From Candidatus Gastranaerophilales bacterium (GTDB lineage Bacteria; Cyanobacteriota; Vampirovibrionia; Gastranaerophilales; Gastranaerophilaceae), in contig CALVEN010000001.1 of the NCBI GenBank assembly GCA_944326585.1, positions 124,001 through 188,000 of the forward strand: a stretch of DNA of 64,000 nt. Direction: 5' to 3'. Numbering within the stretch: the stretch's first letter is position 1; every line of letters starts with the position of its first letter. Below, piece by piece: positions 8,784-16,764 of the stretch. Under the pieces are notes generated by a model. The model ran no database searches. It was not told the origin of the DNA and was given only the letters and a program-made list of their open reading frames with translations. Position numbers and translations under genes: made by a program.

Positions 8784-9282
8784 TTTTTTCTCCGGATAAG
8801 ATTTTTTCGTAATTCAATTTAAATTTATCGTAAAATATGTTTTCTGTCCACATTATTAAGGCATCTTCATTATTGTTTTGGTAGTACCCTTTGCGCGTAC
8901 CGAGCGATTTGAAGCCGTATTTTTCATACAATTTTATGGCTGCATTATTTGAAACCCGCACCTCGAGCGTAATATATTTTGCCTTGTTTTTGTAACAATC
9001 GTCAATAATTTGTCTTAAAAGCCTTTCACCGATTTTTTGTCGTCTGAAATCAGGTGAAACAGCGATATTGGTAATATGAACTTCTTCTAAAATCTGCCAG
9101 CAGCCTGCGTAACCCAAAAGGTTTCCGTTTATATCAAATGCAGCGTAGTAACGTGCAAGATCATTGGAAAGTTCGTTTAAAAAAGATTCTTTTGACCAGT
9201 GGTGTTCGCCGTAAGCTTTTTCTTCTATATTTATAACATTGTCCACATCGGACTTTTGCATACGCTGAATTTTAATTTCCAT
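8773..9282 (-). CDS. rimI: Ribosomal protein-alanine N-acetyltransferase (RimI-like GNAT)
   Basis: GNAT-fold acetyltransferase of 169 residues, predicted to acetylate the N-terminal alanine of ribosomal protein S18. Recognisable parts are HHWSKESFLNEL near residue 27, the acetyl-CoA loop RRQKIGERLLRQII near 80, and LEVRVSNNAAIKLYEKYGF, the RimI signature near 103. The ATG is exactly six bases after an extended -10 (TGCTAAAAT) and no Shine-Dalgarno is present, so it is a good leaderless candidate. Specificity is inferred; the fold is clear. Confidence 0.8.
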   Translation of the reverse strand: MEIKIQRMQKSDVDNVINIEEKAYGEHHWSKESFLNELSNDLARYYAAFDINGNLLGYAGCWQILEEVHITNIAVSPDFRRQKIGERLLRQIIDDCYKNKAKYITLEVRVSNNAAIKLYEKYGFKSLGTRKGYYQNNNEDALIMWTENIFYDKFKLNYEKILSGEKNDR

Positions 9283-9376
9283 AATCTGATTTTAGCATAA
9301 AATTTGTTAAATAAATGTTACAATTTTGATTTGCCTTACACCCTATGTTAAACTTTTTGTAAAGAAGGGAATATCA

Positions 9377-10249
9377 ATGAGAAATATTGTTGTTTATACA
9401 GACAAAAATTCTTCAGCACTTGCTGATGTTTTGGCTAAAATTGACGAAACCAATGTAAGAATTGAAAATGCTGAAAAATTAAAAGATTATGAAACTTTAA
9501 ATCCGGCAATTCTGGTTATAGAAAGTGTACCTGATATTAAAGATGTTTTAATGACAACAAAATTTAAGGTTCCCGTGTTATTTATCGGGGAAGTTTTCAA
9601 AGGTACAACGGTTCGTTCTGTTGCTTTTGATTTTATTAAAACTCCGGTGGATAACGATGAACTTTTAATTCGTGCAAATTGTCTTTTGAAAATAAGAGAT
9701 TTGCGTGAGAAATTAAAAGTTGTATCAACAACCGATGAACTTACGGGACTTCATAACAGAAAATATTTAAATGAACGTCTGGAACAGGAAATTTCCCGTG
9801 CAAGACGTTACGGAAATAGTCTTTCTTGTTTATTGTTTGATTTGGACTTTTTCAAAGTTGTAAATGATATTTACGGCTATGAATGGGGCGATGTGCTTTT
9901 ACGTTCAATTGCCGATAAATTGAAACAATTAATAAGAAAAGAAGATATCTTGACAAGATACGGTGATGAAGAATTTTTGCTTATTTTGCCGAACACATCG
10001 GAAGACAACGCATTTTTATTTGCAGAAAGATTCAGACGAGAAATTGAAAGAATGGAATTTATTCCGGCAGGTGAAGAAGAAAGACATCCGATTACAATTT
10101 CCGGCGGAATTTCAACTTATCCTTGTATACAAGGTGCGGAAGAAGATGCAAATACAATTATCCGCTACGCGGAACATGCATTGTATAATGCTAAAAAACG
10201 CGGCAAAAACAAAATTGTTCAGTTCTCGCAAATTAATTTAGGGGAATAG
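9377..10249 (+). CDS. GGDEF-family protein with receiver-like N-terminus and altered active-site motif
   Basis: The start at 9377 is set by AAGGGA upstream. Residues 1-110 resemble a response-regulator receiver without a clear phosphorylatable Asp. Residues 120-285 are a GGDEF domain: TDELTGLHNRKYL, LFDLDFFKVVND and the ISGGIS strand are all good matches. The signature itself reads YGDEEF (195-200) where RYGGDEF is normal, so the second glycine is Asp and the catalytic Asp is Glu. Cyclic-di-GMP synthesis may be lost or changed; the metal site (DLDFFK) is intact. No EAL or PilZ partner is nearby. A terminator follows. Confidence 0.8.
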   Translation: MRNIVVYTDKNSSALADVLAKIDETNVRIENAEKLKDYETLNPAILVIESVPDIKDVLMTTKFKVPVLFIGEVFKGTTVRSVAFDFIKTPVDNDELLIRANCLLKIRDLREKLKVVSTTDELTGLHNRKYLNERLEQEISRARRYGNSLSCLLFDLDFFKVVNDIYGYEWGDVLLRSIADKLKQLIRKEDILTRYGDEEFLLILPNTSEDNAFLFAERFRREIERMEFIPAGEEERHPITISGGISTYPCIQGAEEDANTIIRYAEHALYNAKKRGKNKIVQFSQINLGE

Positions 10250-10301
10250 AACAATATAAATAAGCTCCTTTCTGAACACGAAAGTGTATATCTGGTTAAT
10301 A

Positions 10302-10327
10302 GGCGGTGCCCTCCACCGCCTTTTATT
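10302..10327 (+). terminator. Terminator after the GGDEF-like gene
   Basis: GGCGGTG-CCCTC-CACCGCC stem (7 bp) followed by TTTTATTTTA. Confidence 0.85.
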
Positions 10328-10332
10328 TTATC

Positions 10333-10386
10333 TTGTCAAAAGCAGGAAATTTTGATATAATAAACCTAAAAAGAAGGAGAGTTAAA
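10333..10386 (+). promoter_or_regulatory. Promoter and ribosome binding site of the first prepilin locus
   Basis: TTGTCA at 10333-10338 and TATAAT at 10356-10361 with a 17-bp spacer, then AAGGAG at 10374-10379 placed correctly for the ATG at 10387. This shows that translation is meant to start upstream of the poly-G tract. Confidence 0.8.
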
Positions 10387-10455
10387 ATGAAAGATATGAC
10401 TAGTTTAAATAACGGGGGGGGGCGACTCCTCCAGGTAGATATAGCAAGGTTTTAG
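10387..10455 (+). other. Prepilin leader ORF with 9-G tract (out of frame)
   Basis: Reads MKDMTSLNNGGGRLLQ... and stops at 10453. The tract is nine Gs at 10414-10422. With ten Gs the frame runs GGGATPPGRYSKVLGGIGLVKLLRYYG and continues without a stop into the prepilin at 10572. The promoter, ribosome binding site and leader are shared with the locus at 14445, so this is the natural 5' end of the gene, shown in an off phase or with a miscounted homopolymer. Confidence 0.7.
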
Positions 10456-10571
10456 GCGGTATTGGTTTAGTAAAGTTACTAAGATACTATGGCAAAAATA
10501 TCAAGAGATTCTTCTTTTTCTCTCGCAAAACAATACTCAATTGTTTTGCTCGGCAGAGAGCTCAGAATGAC

Positions 10572-11426
10572 ATGAATACAAGTCTGCATTTCAAGACCGA
10601 GAACAAAATTGACAAAGAATCAAATACAAATTATAATTCTAATATGATGAATTATAAATCAAAAACCAAAACCGTGAGCGAAGCTCACAGCAAATACGCT
10701 TTTCACGCAACTCACTCTACTTACGCAAAACGTGCCGCCTTTACACTCGCCGAGGTACTCATAACCCTCGGCATAATTGGCATTGTGTCAGCAATGACAA
10801 TTCCGACGCTTATTGCAAAATATCAGGAAAAGGTTATGGTTACAAAGGTAAAGCAGGGGCATTCTATTTTAATGAATGCTATTCAGCTTTATATGGTGCA
10901 GAATAATTGCATAAATGCTTCATGTTTGTTTGATACAAAAAAGACCTCAGAACAGGTTGCTGCAGAATTAGGCAAGGTAATAAAAGAAGCAAAATTATGT
11001 AAAGCAGGCGATGACGATAAATTTTGTCAACGATACTATTACAAAGGCAATAAGCCAATTAAGGTTGACGGCGTATATGGGGCAGGAGATTCACTATTGG
11101 GTACAGGTAGAATATATCTGCCAAACGGAATTTCATTTCAGTTTGTACAAAAATCCCAATGTCCAAGTATAGTTAGTAATCCGGTACGTGATGAAAATGG
11201 ATTTGTAATTGATACGGTCGAAAGTGTATCAGAAATATGTGCATATATTTATATGGATGTGAATAATGTAGAAGAACCTAATCAATTTGGTGCTGATATG
11301 TATAGATATAATGCCAAATTTTCCGGTAAAGTGGAACCAATGGATCAGAAACTTTTAAATAATGCATTAATATATAATAAACTTGAATACACACCTTATA
11401 ATATAGGTGATCCCATTGAAGAATAA
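10572..11426 (+). CDS. Type IV prepilin-like protein (pilin locus 1)
   Basis: Contains the class III-like cleavage and helix segment KRAAFTLAEVLITLGIIG near residue 55, followed by IVSAMTIPTLIAKYQEK, as in pseudopilins processed by a prepilin peptidase. The body has Cys pairs and the DVNN-x6-NQFGADMY motif, matching the DVNG-GPN-G-D motif of the family. The first in-frame ATG is at 10572, but the open frame extends back to the poly-G tract at 10414. The unusually long segment before the cleavage site is partly made of dispersed repeat DNA (QRAQNDMN; VSEAHSK). It is an orphan gene, away from any pilus assembly operon. Surface display is inferred from the family. Confidence 0.75.
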   Translation: MNTSLHFKTENKIDKESNTNYNSNMMNYKSKTKTVSEAHSKYAFHATHSTYAKRAAFTLAEVLITLGIIGIVSAMTIPTLIAKYQEKVMVTKVKQGHSILMNAIQLYMVQNNCINASCLFDTKKTSEQVAAELGKVIKEAKLCKAGDDDKFCQRYYYKGNKPIKVDGVYGAGDSLLGTGRIYLPNGISFQFVQKSQCPSIVSNPVRDENGFVIDTVESVSEICAYIYMDVNNVEEPNQFGADMYRYNAKFSGKVEPMDQKLLNNALIYNKLEYTPYNIGDPIEE

Positions 11427-11770
11427 ACAAATCCGGCAGGAACAAAATAGGTGGTGTACCTGCCGGATTCCCTGCATCGACTATGAAAATGCAAGGTGAC
11501 TAATTTCAAAATTTAAATTTTTCAGAAAAACAGCCGTCGTTAAACGGCCGAACTCATATTTGGTAAAAGGTTAGTGTGTAGGAGAAAATAAAGAAAAAGA
11601 AAATGGTTTATACTTTATGTATGCCACAACTGTTTGGATATATAACGTATATACTTTATATTTTTACAATTTTTAATGTTTTTTTAAATATAAAGCTTTT
11701 TAAATTTGTAATATAAAATTGCAATATAAACATTTTTCAAGTAAAATAATTACTAAAGGGGATATGGAAT
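11427..11770. other. Non-coding gap with a strong hairpin
   Basis: Between prepilin 1 and lptB. A perfect 11-bp inverted repeat AATCCGGCAGG / CCTGCCGGATT at 11430-11440 and 11459-11469 has an 18-base loop but no T run. A second smaller stem GCCGT/ACGGC lies near 11533-11548. The rest is AT-rich, with AAAGGGG before the lptB ATG. No gene was found. Confidence 0.5.
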
Positions 11771-12496
11771 ATGAAAATTGAGGCTAAGAATCTAATTAAG
11801 ATATATGGTGACAGAAGTGTTGTGAACGATGTGTCTTTTGAAGTTCAAAAGGGCGAAGTGGTTTGTCTTTTAGGTCCGAACGGTGCAGGTAAAACAACGA
11901 CTTTTTATATGGTTGTCGGGCTTATAAAACCTAATAGCGGCAGCATTATGCTTAACGGAGAGGATATTTCGACATGGCCTATGAATATTCGTGCGAAAGC
12001 CGGTATCGGATATCTTCCGCAGGAAGCTTCAATTTTCAGGAAATTAAGCGTTGAAGATAATATTAAACTTGTTCTTCAAATGAATGAAAAACTTACTGAA
12101 GATGAGAAAAAACGCAAGCTTGAAGAACTTTTGTCGGAATTTGGTATATTGAGATTGCGTTCTTATGCTGCGGTATCATTATCAGGCGGTGAAAGAAGAA
12201 GGGTAGAAATTGCAAGGGCGCTTGCGGCGAGTCCTGACTTTATGCTTTTGGATGAACCTTTTGCGGGTATTGACCCTATTGCAATAGGCGAAATTAAAGA
12301 TAATATAAGAAAAATTTCTCAGGATAAAGGGTTAGGTGTTTTGATTACCGACCATAACCCGAAAGCTACGTTGTCTATTACGGATAGGGCTTATGTAATT
12401 TTTGACGGTAAAATTAAAATTCAAGGCAGAAGCGAAGATGTTGCCGTTGATCCGGTTGCTAAAGAATTCTATCTCGGAAAGGATTTTGCACTTTAA
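11771..12496 (+). CDS. lptB: LPS export ABC transporter ATP-binding protein LptB
   Basis: The cytoplasmic ATPase that powers extraction of LPS from the inner membrane with LptF/LptG. 241 residues with Walker A GPNGAGKT (35-42), the LptB-typical GIGYLPQEASIFRKLSV Q-loop, signature LSGGERRRVEIARAL, Walker B FMLLDEPFAGIDPIA and the switch ITDHN. It overlaps the next gene by one base (TAATG), so they are translationally coupled. Its presence with the lpx genes at 53-60 kb supports an LPS-bearing outer membrane. Confidence 0.93.
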   Translation: MKIEAKNLIKIYGDRSVVNDVSFEVQKGEVVCLLGPNGAGKTTTFYMVVGLIKPNSGSIMLNGEDISTWPMNIRAKAGIGYLPQEASIFRKLSVEDNIKLVLQMNEKLTEDEKKRKLEELLSEFGILRLRSYAAVSLSGGERRRVEIARALAASPDFMLLDEPFAGIDPIAIGEIKDNIRKISQDKGLGVLITDHNPKATLSITDRAYVIFDGKIKIQGRSEDVAVDPVAKEFYLGKDFAL

Positions 12497-13608
12497 TGAA
12501 AATGCCGAAGATTACAATATATGACAGATATATTTTTACACAGGTTTTGTTGGCAACGTGTGTGGCAATATTACTGTTTACAATTGTATGGATTGCGCCG
12601 GAGATGCTTTTAAATACTATTAAAAGGACTCTCGCCGGAGATTACGGTATAAAAACGGCAATCCTTGTTTTATTTTTTGAGCTGCCGAAAATTTTGGGTA
12701 AAGCATTTCCGGTAGGATTATTGTTGGGGACTTTGTTTACTTTTGACAAGTTGAGTAAAGATTCAGAATTGACAATATTTCGTGCTGTCGGGTTATCTTT
12801 TTCAAGAATAATTGCGCCGGTTATTGTTTTGAGCTTGATAGTGACTTATTTGTGTTATTTTACGGGTGACAAATTGATTCCTTATGCAGCTTATAAAATG
12901 GGTAAAATAAGAGGTTATGCGCAATCTACTCAATTTATTTACACTCAAAAAGATAAAAGCGGTCATCCGACTGAGGCTGTAATTGTTTCCAAATCAAGAA
13001 TTAAGAATTTATTTAACGTAATCGTGCTGGATTTTTCAAGTGAAGTTTATTCTGATGTTCATCAATTATCCAATATTTATTATGCCAAAACGGGGCATAT
13101 TGAAGATGATAAATGGGTTTTGAATGATATTGTGCAGTATAAAATTTCGTCCGACGGAATTTTTACGAACATAGGCAAATTTAAAGAAATGTCCGTTTTA
13201 GATTCTGAATCCGCGAAAAATGCATACACATTAATGGCTTATTCAACCAAAAAAGAGCGTGAGATTAATAACAGGGATTTGCACAATTATATAAAATTAT
13301 TAAAAAAAGAAGGTATGGACGAAGAATACAGATATATGCTGAATAAATACCTGCAAAGATTTTTCCATCCGTTTGTTTGTATTTTGCTTGCGATTATGGG
13401 GTGTTTACTAGGTTTCAGCAAGCCGAGGGAGCAAAGATTAATAGGTTTTACAATTGCAATAGGCTGTATATTTGTTTATTATATTACGCTGCCGTTTTTT
13501 GATTTGTTGGCGGAAAAAGGTGTTTTACCGCCTTTGATAACGGCAATCTTCCCGCCAATTGCATTTACGGCGGCTATTGTGGCATTTTATAAATCAAAGG
13601 ATCTCTGA
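12496..13608 (+). CDS. LptF/LptG family LPS export permease
   Basis: A 370-residue permease with the family layout: two transmembrane helices at the N-terminus (IFTQVLLATCVAILLFTIVW; FFELPKILGKAFPVGLLLG), a periplasmic jellyroll-like domain (about 130-270) and two or more C-terminal helices. FTFDKLSKDSELTIFRAVGL is the coupling-helix region that contacts LptB. Only one such permease is in this operon; the partner may be elsewhere, or this one may act as a homodimer. Whether it is LptF or LptG cannot be decided. Confidence 0.88.
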   Translation: MKMPKITIYDRYIFTQVLLATCVAILLFTIVWIAPEMLLNTIKRTLAGDYGIKTAILVLFFELPKILGKAFPVGLLLGTLFTFDKLSKDSELTIFRAVGLSFSRIIAPVIVLSLIVTYLCYFTGDKLIPYAAYKMGKIRGYAQSTQFIYTQKDKSGHPTEAVIVSKSRIKNLFNVIVLDFSSEVYSDVHQLSNIYYAKTGHIEDDKWVLNDIVQYKISSDGIFTNIGKFKEMSVLDSESAKNAYTLMAYSTKKEREINNRDLHNYIKLLKKEGMDEEYRYMLNKYLQRFFHPFVCILLAIMGCLLGFSKPREQRLIGFTIAIGCIFVYYITLPFFDLLAEKGVLPPLITAIFPPIAFTAAIVAFYKSKDL

Positions 13609-14408
13609 TGAAAAAAATTATTGTTTTATTGCTAATTTGTTTATCCGTAAACTTTGCCGAGGCAAAGCCTATTGAAATAACGTATGACAATGGGATTTAT
13701 CACATAGTTTTGTCAGGCGAAAAAATAAGGCGGCGTGTTAAGTTTGTCGCTTCCGAAAGTCTTATGTCCAACAGAGAAGCTCATATAAAAGGGAAATCTG
13801 AGCTTACAATTAATGCCGGATTTTTTGATCCGGAAAACGGCAAAACAATTTCTTATATAGTCACTGACAGAAACACGGCTGTTGATCCGATGTTTAATGA
13901 AAACATTTATAATAATCCGGTTTTGCGTAAAAATTTGGATAAACTTTTGAATCGTACCGAGTTCCGTGTGGTTGAATGTAATAACAAATACGAATACCAG
14001 ATTACCGAGCATAGAAACGGCGTGGATTTCGGCTGCAATATTATAACATCAGCGCAGGGCGGTCCTATGATTCTTCCTCAATTGCGTTTGGAAGAAGAAC
14101 TTTTTCTGGTAAAAGATAAAGAAGGCAATATCATAAGAGAATCCGCGTCAGTTCTTCAAAAGATGCCCAGAACAATTATCGGGATAAAAGACGGTGATGC
14201 CCATATTTTGATAATTACCGATAAGAACCCGATGGATATTTATGATGTGCAAAAATTGTGTAAAGAGCTTAATCTGGATAGGGCAATGGCTTTTGACGGA
14301 GGCAGTTCCACATCATTGAATTATAAAAAAGAAATAGAAGTTGTATCAACCGCAGGTGATGGCGGCGGAAGACTTTTAAAATCTTTTATGATTATTCCCA
14401 AAAAATAA
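13608..14408 (+). CDS. Exported phosphodiester glycosidase (NAGPA) domain protein
   Basis: 266 residues with a clear signal peptide (MKKIIVLLLICLSVNFAEA). The mature part has the NAGPA-domain signatures INAGFFDPENGKT, SAQGGPMIL, KMPRTIIGIKDG and FDGGSSTSLNYKK near the C-terminus. This family includes the enzyme that uncovers mannose-6-phosphate and bacterial envelope proteins of unclear substrate. It overlaps the permease gene by one base, which ties it to envelope polysaccharide or LPS export; a trimming role is inference only. Confidence 0.8.
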   Translation: MKKIIVLLLICLSVNFAEAKPIEITYDNGIYHIVLSGEKIRRRVKFVASESLMSNREAHIKGKSELTINAGFFDPENGKTISYIVTDRNTAVDPMFNENIYNNPVLRKNLDKLLNRTEFRVVECNNKYEYQITEHRNGVDFGCNIITSAQGGPMILPQLRLEEELFLVKDKEGNIIRESASVLQKMPRTIIGIKDGDAHILIITDKNPMDIYDVQKLCKELNLDRAMAFDGGSSTSLNYKKEIEVVSTAGDGGGRLLKSFMIIPKK

Positions 14409-14444
14409 AAATATGTTATAATAATTTTAAAATAAAAAGGAGAA

Positions 14445-14492
14445 ATGAAAGATATGACTAGTTTGAATAACGGGGGGGGGCGACTCCTCTAA
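14445..14492 (+). other. Prepilin leader ORF with 9-G tract (out of frame)
   Basis: MKDMTSLNNGGGRLL, then stop. Preceded by TATAAT at 14417-14422 and AAGGAG before the ATG. Nine Gs lie at 14472-14480; a tenth would read GGGATPLSQRSRWTRLTGS and continue into the downstream prepilin frame. The first 36 bases are nearly identical to the leader at 10387. Confidence 0.7.
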
Positions 14493-14527
14493 GCCAGCGT
14501 AGCCGCTGGACCCGTCTAACAGGAAGT

Positions 14528-15592
14528 TTGAAAAATGTATCGTGGCATGAAATTATTAAGGGTTTAGGCGGTACTGGTTTAGTAAAGTTACTAAGATACT
14601 ATGGCACTAAGGCATTAAGAGGCAACAGAAATGTAGGTGGGCATTACTATGCCGACAGAAAACATACCGTCGGGTTAGTAAACCCTACCTACAAGAAACT
14701 CAAGAGATCCTTCGCCGGTGCTCAGAATGACATGAATGCAAGTCGTCATTGCAAGACCTACAACGAAATTGACAAAGAAGCAAATACAAATTATAATTCT
14801 AATATAATGAATTATAAATCAGAAAACAAAACTGTGAGCGAAGCTCACAGTAAACACTTAGTGCCTTACTGCCTTAGTAACTTAGTATTTTCCAAAAAAG
14901 TCGCATTCACTCTGGCAGAAATCTTGATAACATTGGGCATAATCGGCATTGTGGCAGCAATGACAATTCCTACTTTGATTTCCAAATATCAGGAAAAAGT
15001 TTTAGAAAATCAATTTAAAAAAAGTTATGCAATACTTAATCAAGCATTGTTAAGTGCGCAGAGTCAATTTGGTTATTTGCCGAAATGTTATTATCCATGG
15101 GAGGGTGGAAATCTTACAGAAATGTCTGATTGTCAGCAGTTAACTGCAAACTTTTTAGCATCTTTAAAAATAACAAAGACGTGTAAGGATCATGCTTATG
15201 AAAATGGTTGTATTCCTGAATATAGAGGTGTAGATGATATTTTAAAAGAACAGCATAAGGATGATGAGGATTACGATGAAGATTACTGGCAGGATTATGC
15301 TACAATAAATTGTGGCGGTTTTAATACAGATAAGATATTGAATAATAAAACAGTCTATAATCTTGCTGATGGAACAATTTTATTTTTTTTCTATGGTAGT
15401 AGAGATCGCGGAGCAGTAATAACTGCGATGGATATAAACGGTATGAAAGGACCAAATAAGTGGGGATATGATTTATATGCCTTAACTATAAGGTCAGATG
15501 GCAATCGTTTCAGTTTCGGTTTTACCGGTTGTTCTCCGGTAGAAGAAGGTGGCAAGTCTTTTGACCAAATGTATAAAGAAGCTTTCCAATAG
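14528..15592 (+). CDS. Type IV prepilin-like protein (pilin locus 2)
   Basis: The frame is open from the poly-G tract; the earliest usable start inside it is TTG at 14528, which is unlikely to be the real one. The leader carries KGLGGTGLVKLLRYYGTKAL, shared with locus 1, then two pieces of translated repeat DNA (NVGGHYYADRKHTVGLVNPTYK from 14632-14693; RSFAGAQNDM from the GTCAT/ATGAC family). The cleavage/helix segment KKVAFTLAEILITLGIIG follows near residue 125. The C-terminal domain has Cys residues, DINGMKGPNKWGYDLYA and a final acidic tail. Probably displayed at the cell surface; function unknown. Confidence 0.75.
   Translation: MKNVSWHEIIKGLGGTGLVKLLRYYGTKALRGNRNVGGHYYADRKHTVGLVNPTYKKLKRSFAGAQNDMNASRHCKTYNEIDKEANTNYNSNIMNYKSENKTVSEAHSKHLVPYCLSNLVFSKKVAFTLAEILITLGIIGIVAAMTIPTLISKYQEKVLENQFKKSYAILNQALLSAQSQFGYLPKCYYPWEGGNLTEMSDCQQLTANFLASLKITKTCKDHAYENGCIPEYRGVDDILKEQHKDDEDYDEDYWQDYATINCGGFNTDKILNNKTVYNLADGTILFFFYGSRDRGAVITAMDINGMKGPNKWGYDLYALTIRSDGNRFSFGFTGCSPVEEGGKSFDQMYKEAFQ
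14632..14693. repeat. Inverted GTAGGT...CCGAC repeat translated inside prepilin 2
   Basis: Two 25-base arms, 14632-14656 and 14669-14693, form an imperfect inverted repeat beginning TGTAGGT and ending CCGAC. A related single copy (GTCGGGCAAGTATGCCCAAC) is intergenic at 51815-51838. Confidence 0.65.
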
Positions 15593-15598
15593 ATTTTA

Positions 15599-16342
15599 CT
15601 ACTTATTATTCACTCCATACCCGAACATTGCAAAATCGTATTTGACGGGATCTTCAGGGTCAAGTTTGCGTAAATTTTCGGTTAATTCCAGAACTGCCTT
15701 AAAATCATTTGATGTACGTGTTAAAAGTCCCATTTCGCGGGAAATTCTTGCTACATGTACATCCAGAGGAATTAATAAATCAGAGGCGGGCATAAAGTTC
15801 CATATGCCGAAATCCACAGGACCTTTCCTTACCATCCACCTTAAAAACATACACATACGCTTCATAGCTCCGCCGTTTCTCGGGTTTGGAATCATAAAAT
15901 AAAACCCCTGACCCGCATTTTTAACACGTGAATAAAAATAATCCGTGACAGGAATGAACATATTATTATCAACCGGATTTTTATATCCGTATTTAAAAAG
16001 TTCTTCCAGTCCGCCGTCTATTTTGTATAAGTCTTTCATTACGGAAAAAATTTGTGCAAAATCTTCAGGCTTTCCGAATCTGTAGTTAAATTCTCCCAAA
16101 ATTTCAGGCTCAAAATTCAAAATAAAATTATACGGTTCATTTTGTGCAAGATTAAAAAGCTGATCCAGTTTTTTTGTAAAAACATCACGTCTGCCGTAAG
16201 CAACCAAAGATGCCATAAACCCCGCAATTTCAATGTCTTTTTTATTTTTAAATCTGTTCGGAAATCTTACGGGATCGTCTTTTATAAAATCTTCATTTTC
16301 GTATTCTTTTACAAGTGCATCAATTTCGGTTTTTGTAATCAT
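15599..16342 (-). CDS. TIGR02757 / DUF2400 family protein
   Basis: A conserved bacterial protein with no experimentally established role that I know of. Family features are DDPVRFPNRFKNKKDIEIAGFM near the N-terminus, AYGRRDVFTKKLDQLF, the central MCMFLRWMVRK, and LDVHVARISREMGL near the C-terminus, reminiscent of HhH-GPD glycosylase helices. The ATG at 16342 overlaps the tadA stop as ATGA, which makes it a better start than the codon 18 bases upstream. It is the last gene of the response regulator-histidine kinase-tadA run. Confidence 0.75.
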   Translation of the reverse strand: MITKTEIDALVKEYENEDFIKDDPVRFPNRFKNKKDIEIAGFMASLVAYGRRDVFTKKLDQLFNLAQNEPYNFILNFEPEILGEFNYRFGKPEDFAQIFSVMKDLYKIDGGLEELFKYGYKNPVDNNMFIPVTDYFYSRVKNAGQGFYFMIPNPRNGGAMKRMCMFLRWMVRKGPVDFGIWNFMPASDLLIPLDVHVARISREMGLLTRTSNDFKAVLELTENLRKLDPEDPVKYDFAMFGYGVNNK

Positions 16343-16764
16343 CTCAAATCCTTGAAACATTCTTCTAATATTTTATCACATTCTTTTTCCATAATTCCGC
16401 CGTAAACTTTGAGTTTTGAATTTGCGATTTGTCTTAAATCGAGTTTTGAACCCAGAGCGCCGTAATTTGTGTCATAGGAGCCGAAATAAACATTTTTAAT
16501 TCTGGAATTAATTATTGCCCACGCACACATCGGGCAAGGCTCAAGCGTAACATACAGGTCACAGTCCTCCAGACGCCATCTGTCTAATTTTTTAGCTGCT
16601 TCTCGTATTACAAGAATTTCTGCATGAGAGGTTACGTCATTGTCTTTTTCTTTGCGGTTACAGGCGCTTGCAATAACTTTGTTATCCTTTACAATTACCG
16701 CTCCCACGGCGATTTCACCTTTTACCGCTTTTGCAATATTAATTGCCTGTTGCATAAAGTTCAT
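16339..16764 (-). CDS. tadA: tRNA-specific adenosine deaminase (TadA)
   Basis: Deaminates A34 to inosine in tRNA-Arg(ACG). 141 residues with the zinc site H47-A-E49 and PCPMC (Cys77, Cys80), and the NSRIKNVYFGSYD segment. It overlaps the upstream kinase gene by 26 bases and the downstream gene by four, so it is embedded in an operon with a two-component system, probably without functional linkage. Confidence 0.88.
   Translation of the reverse strand: MNFMQQAINIAKAVKGEIAVGAVIVKDNKVIASACNRKEKDNDVTSHAEILVIREAAKKLDRWRLEDCDLYVTLEPCPMCAWAIINSRIKNVYFGSYDTNYGALGSKLDLRQIANSKLKVYGGIMEKECDKILEECFKDLR

Noticed and set aside
9326-9376. N-terminal extension of the GGDEF-like protein
   Set aside because: The TTG at 9326 has no ribosome binding site, whereas the ATG at 9377 follows AAGGGA at proper spacing.
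11427-11560. Riboswitch upstream of lptB
   Set aside because: Hairpins are present but no known riboswitch core was recognised, and more than 200 AT-rich bases separate them from the start codon.
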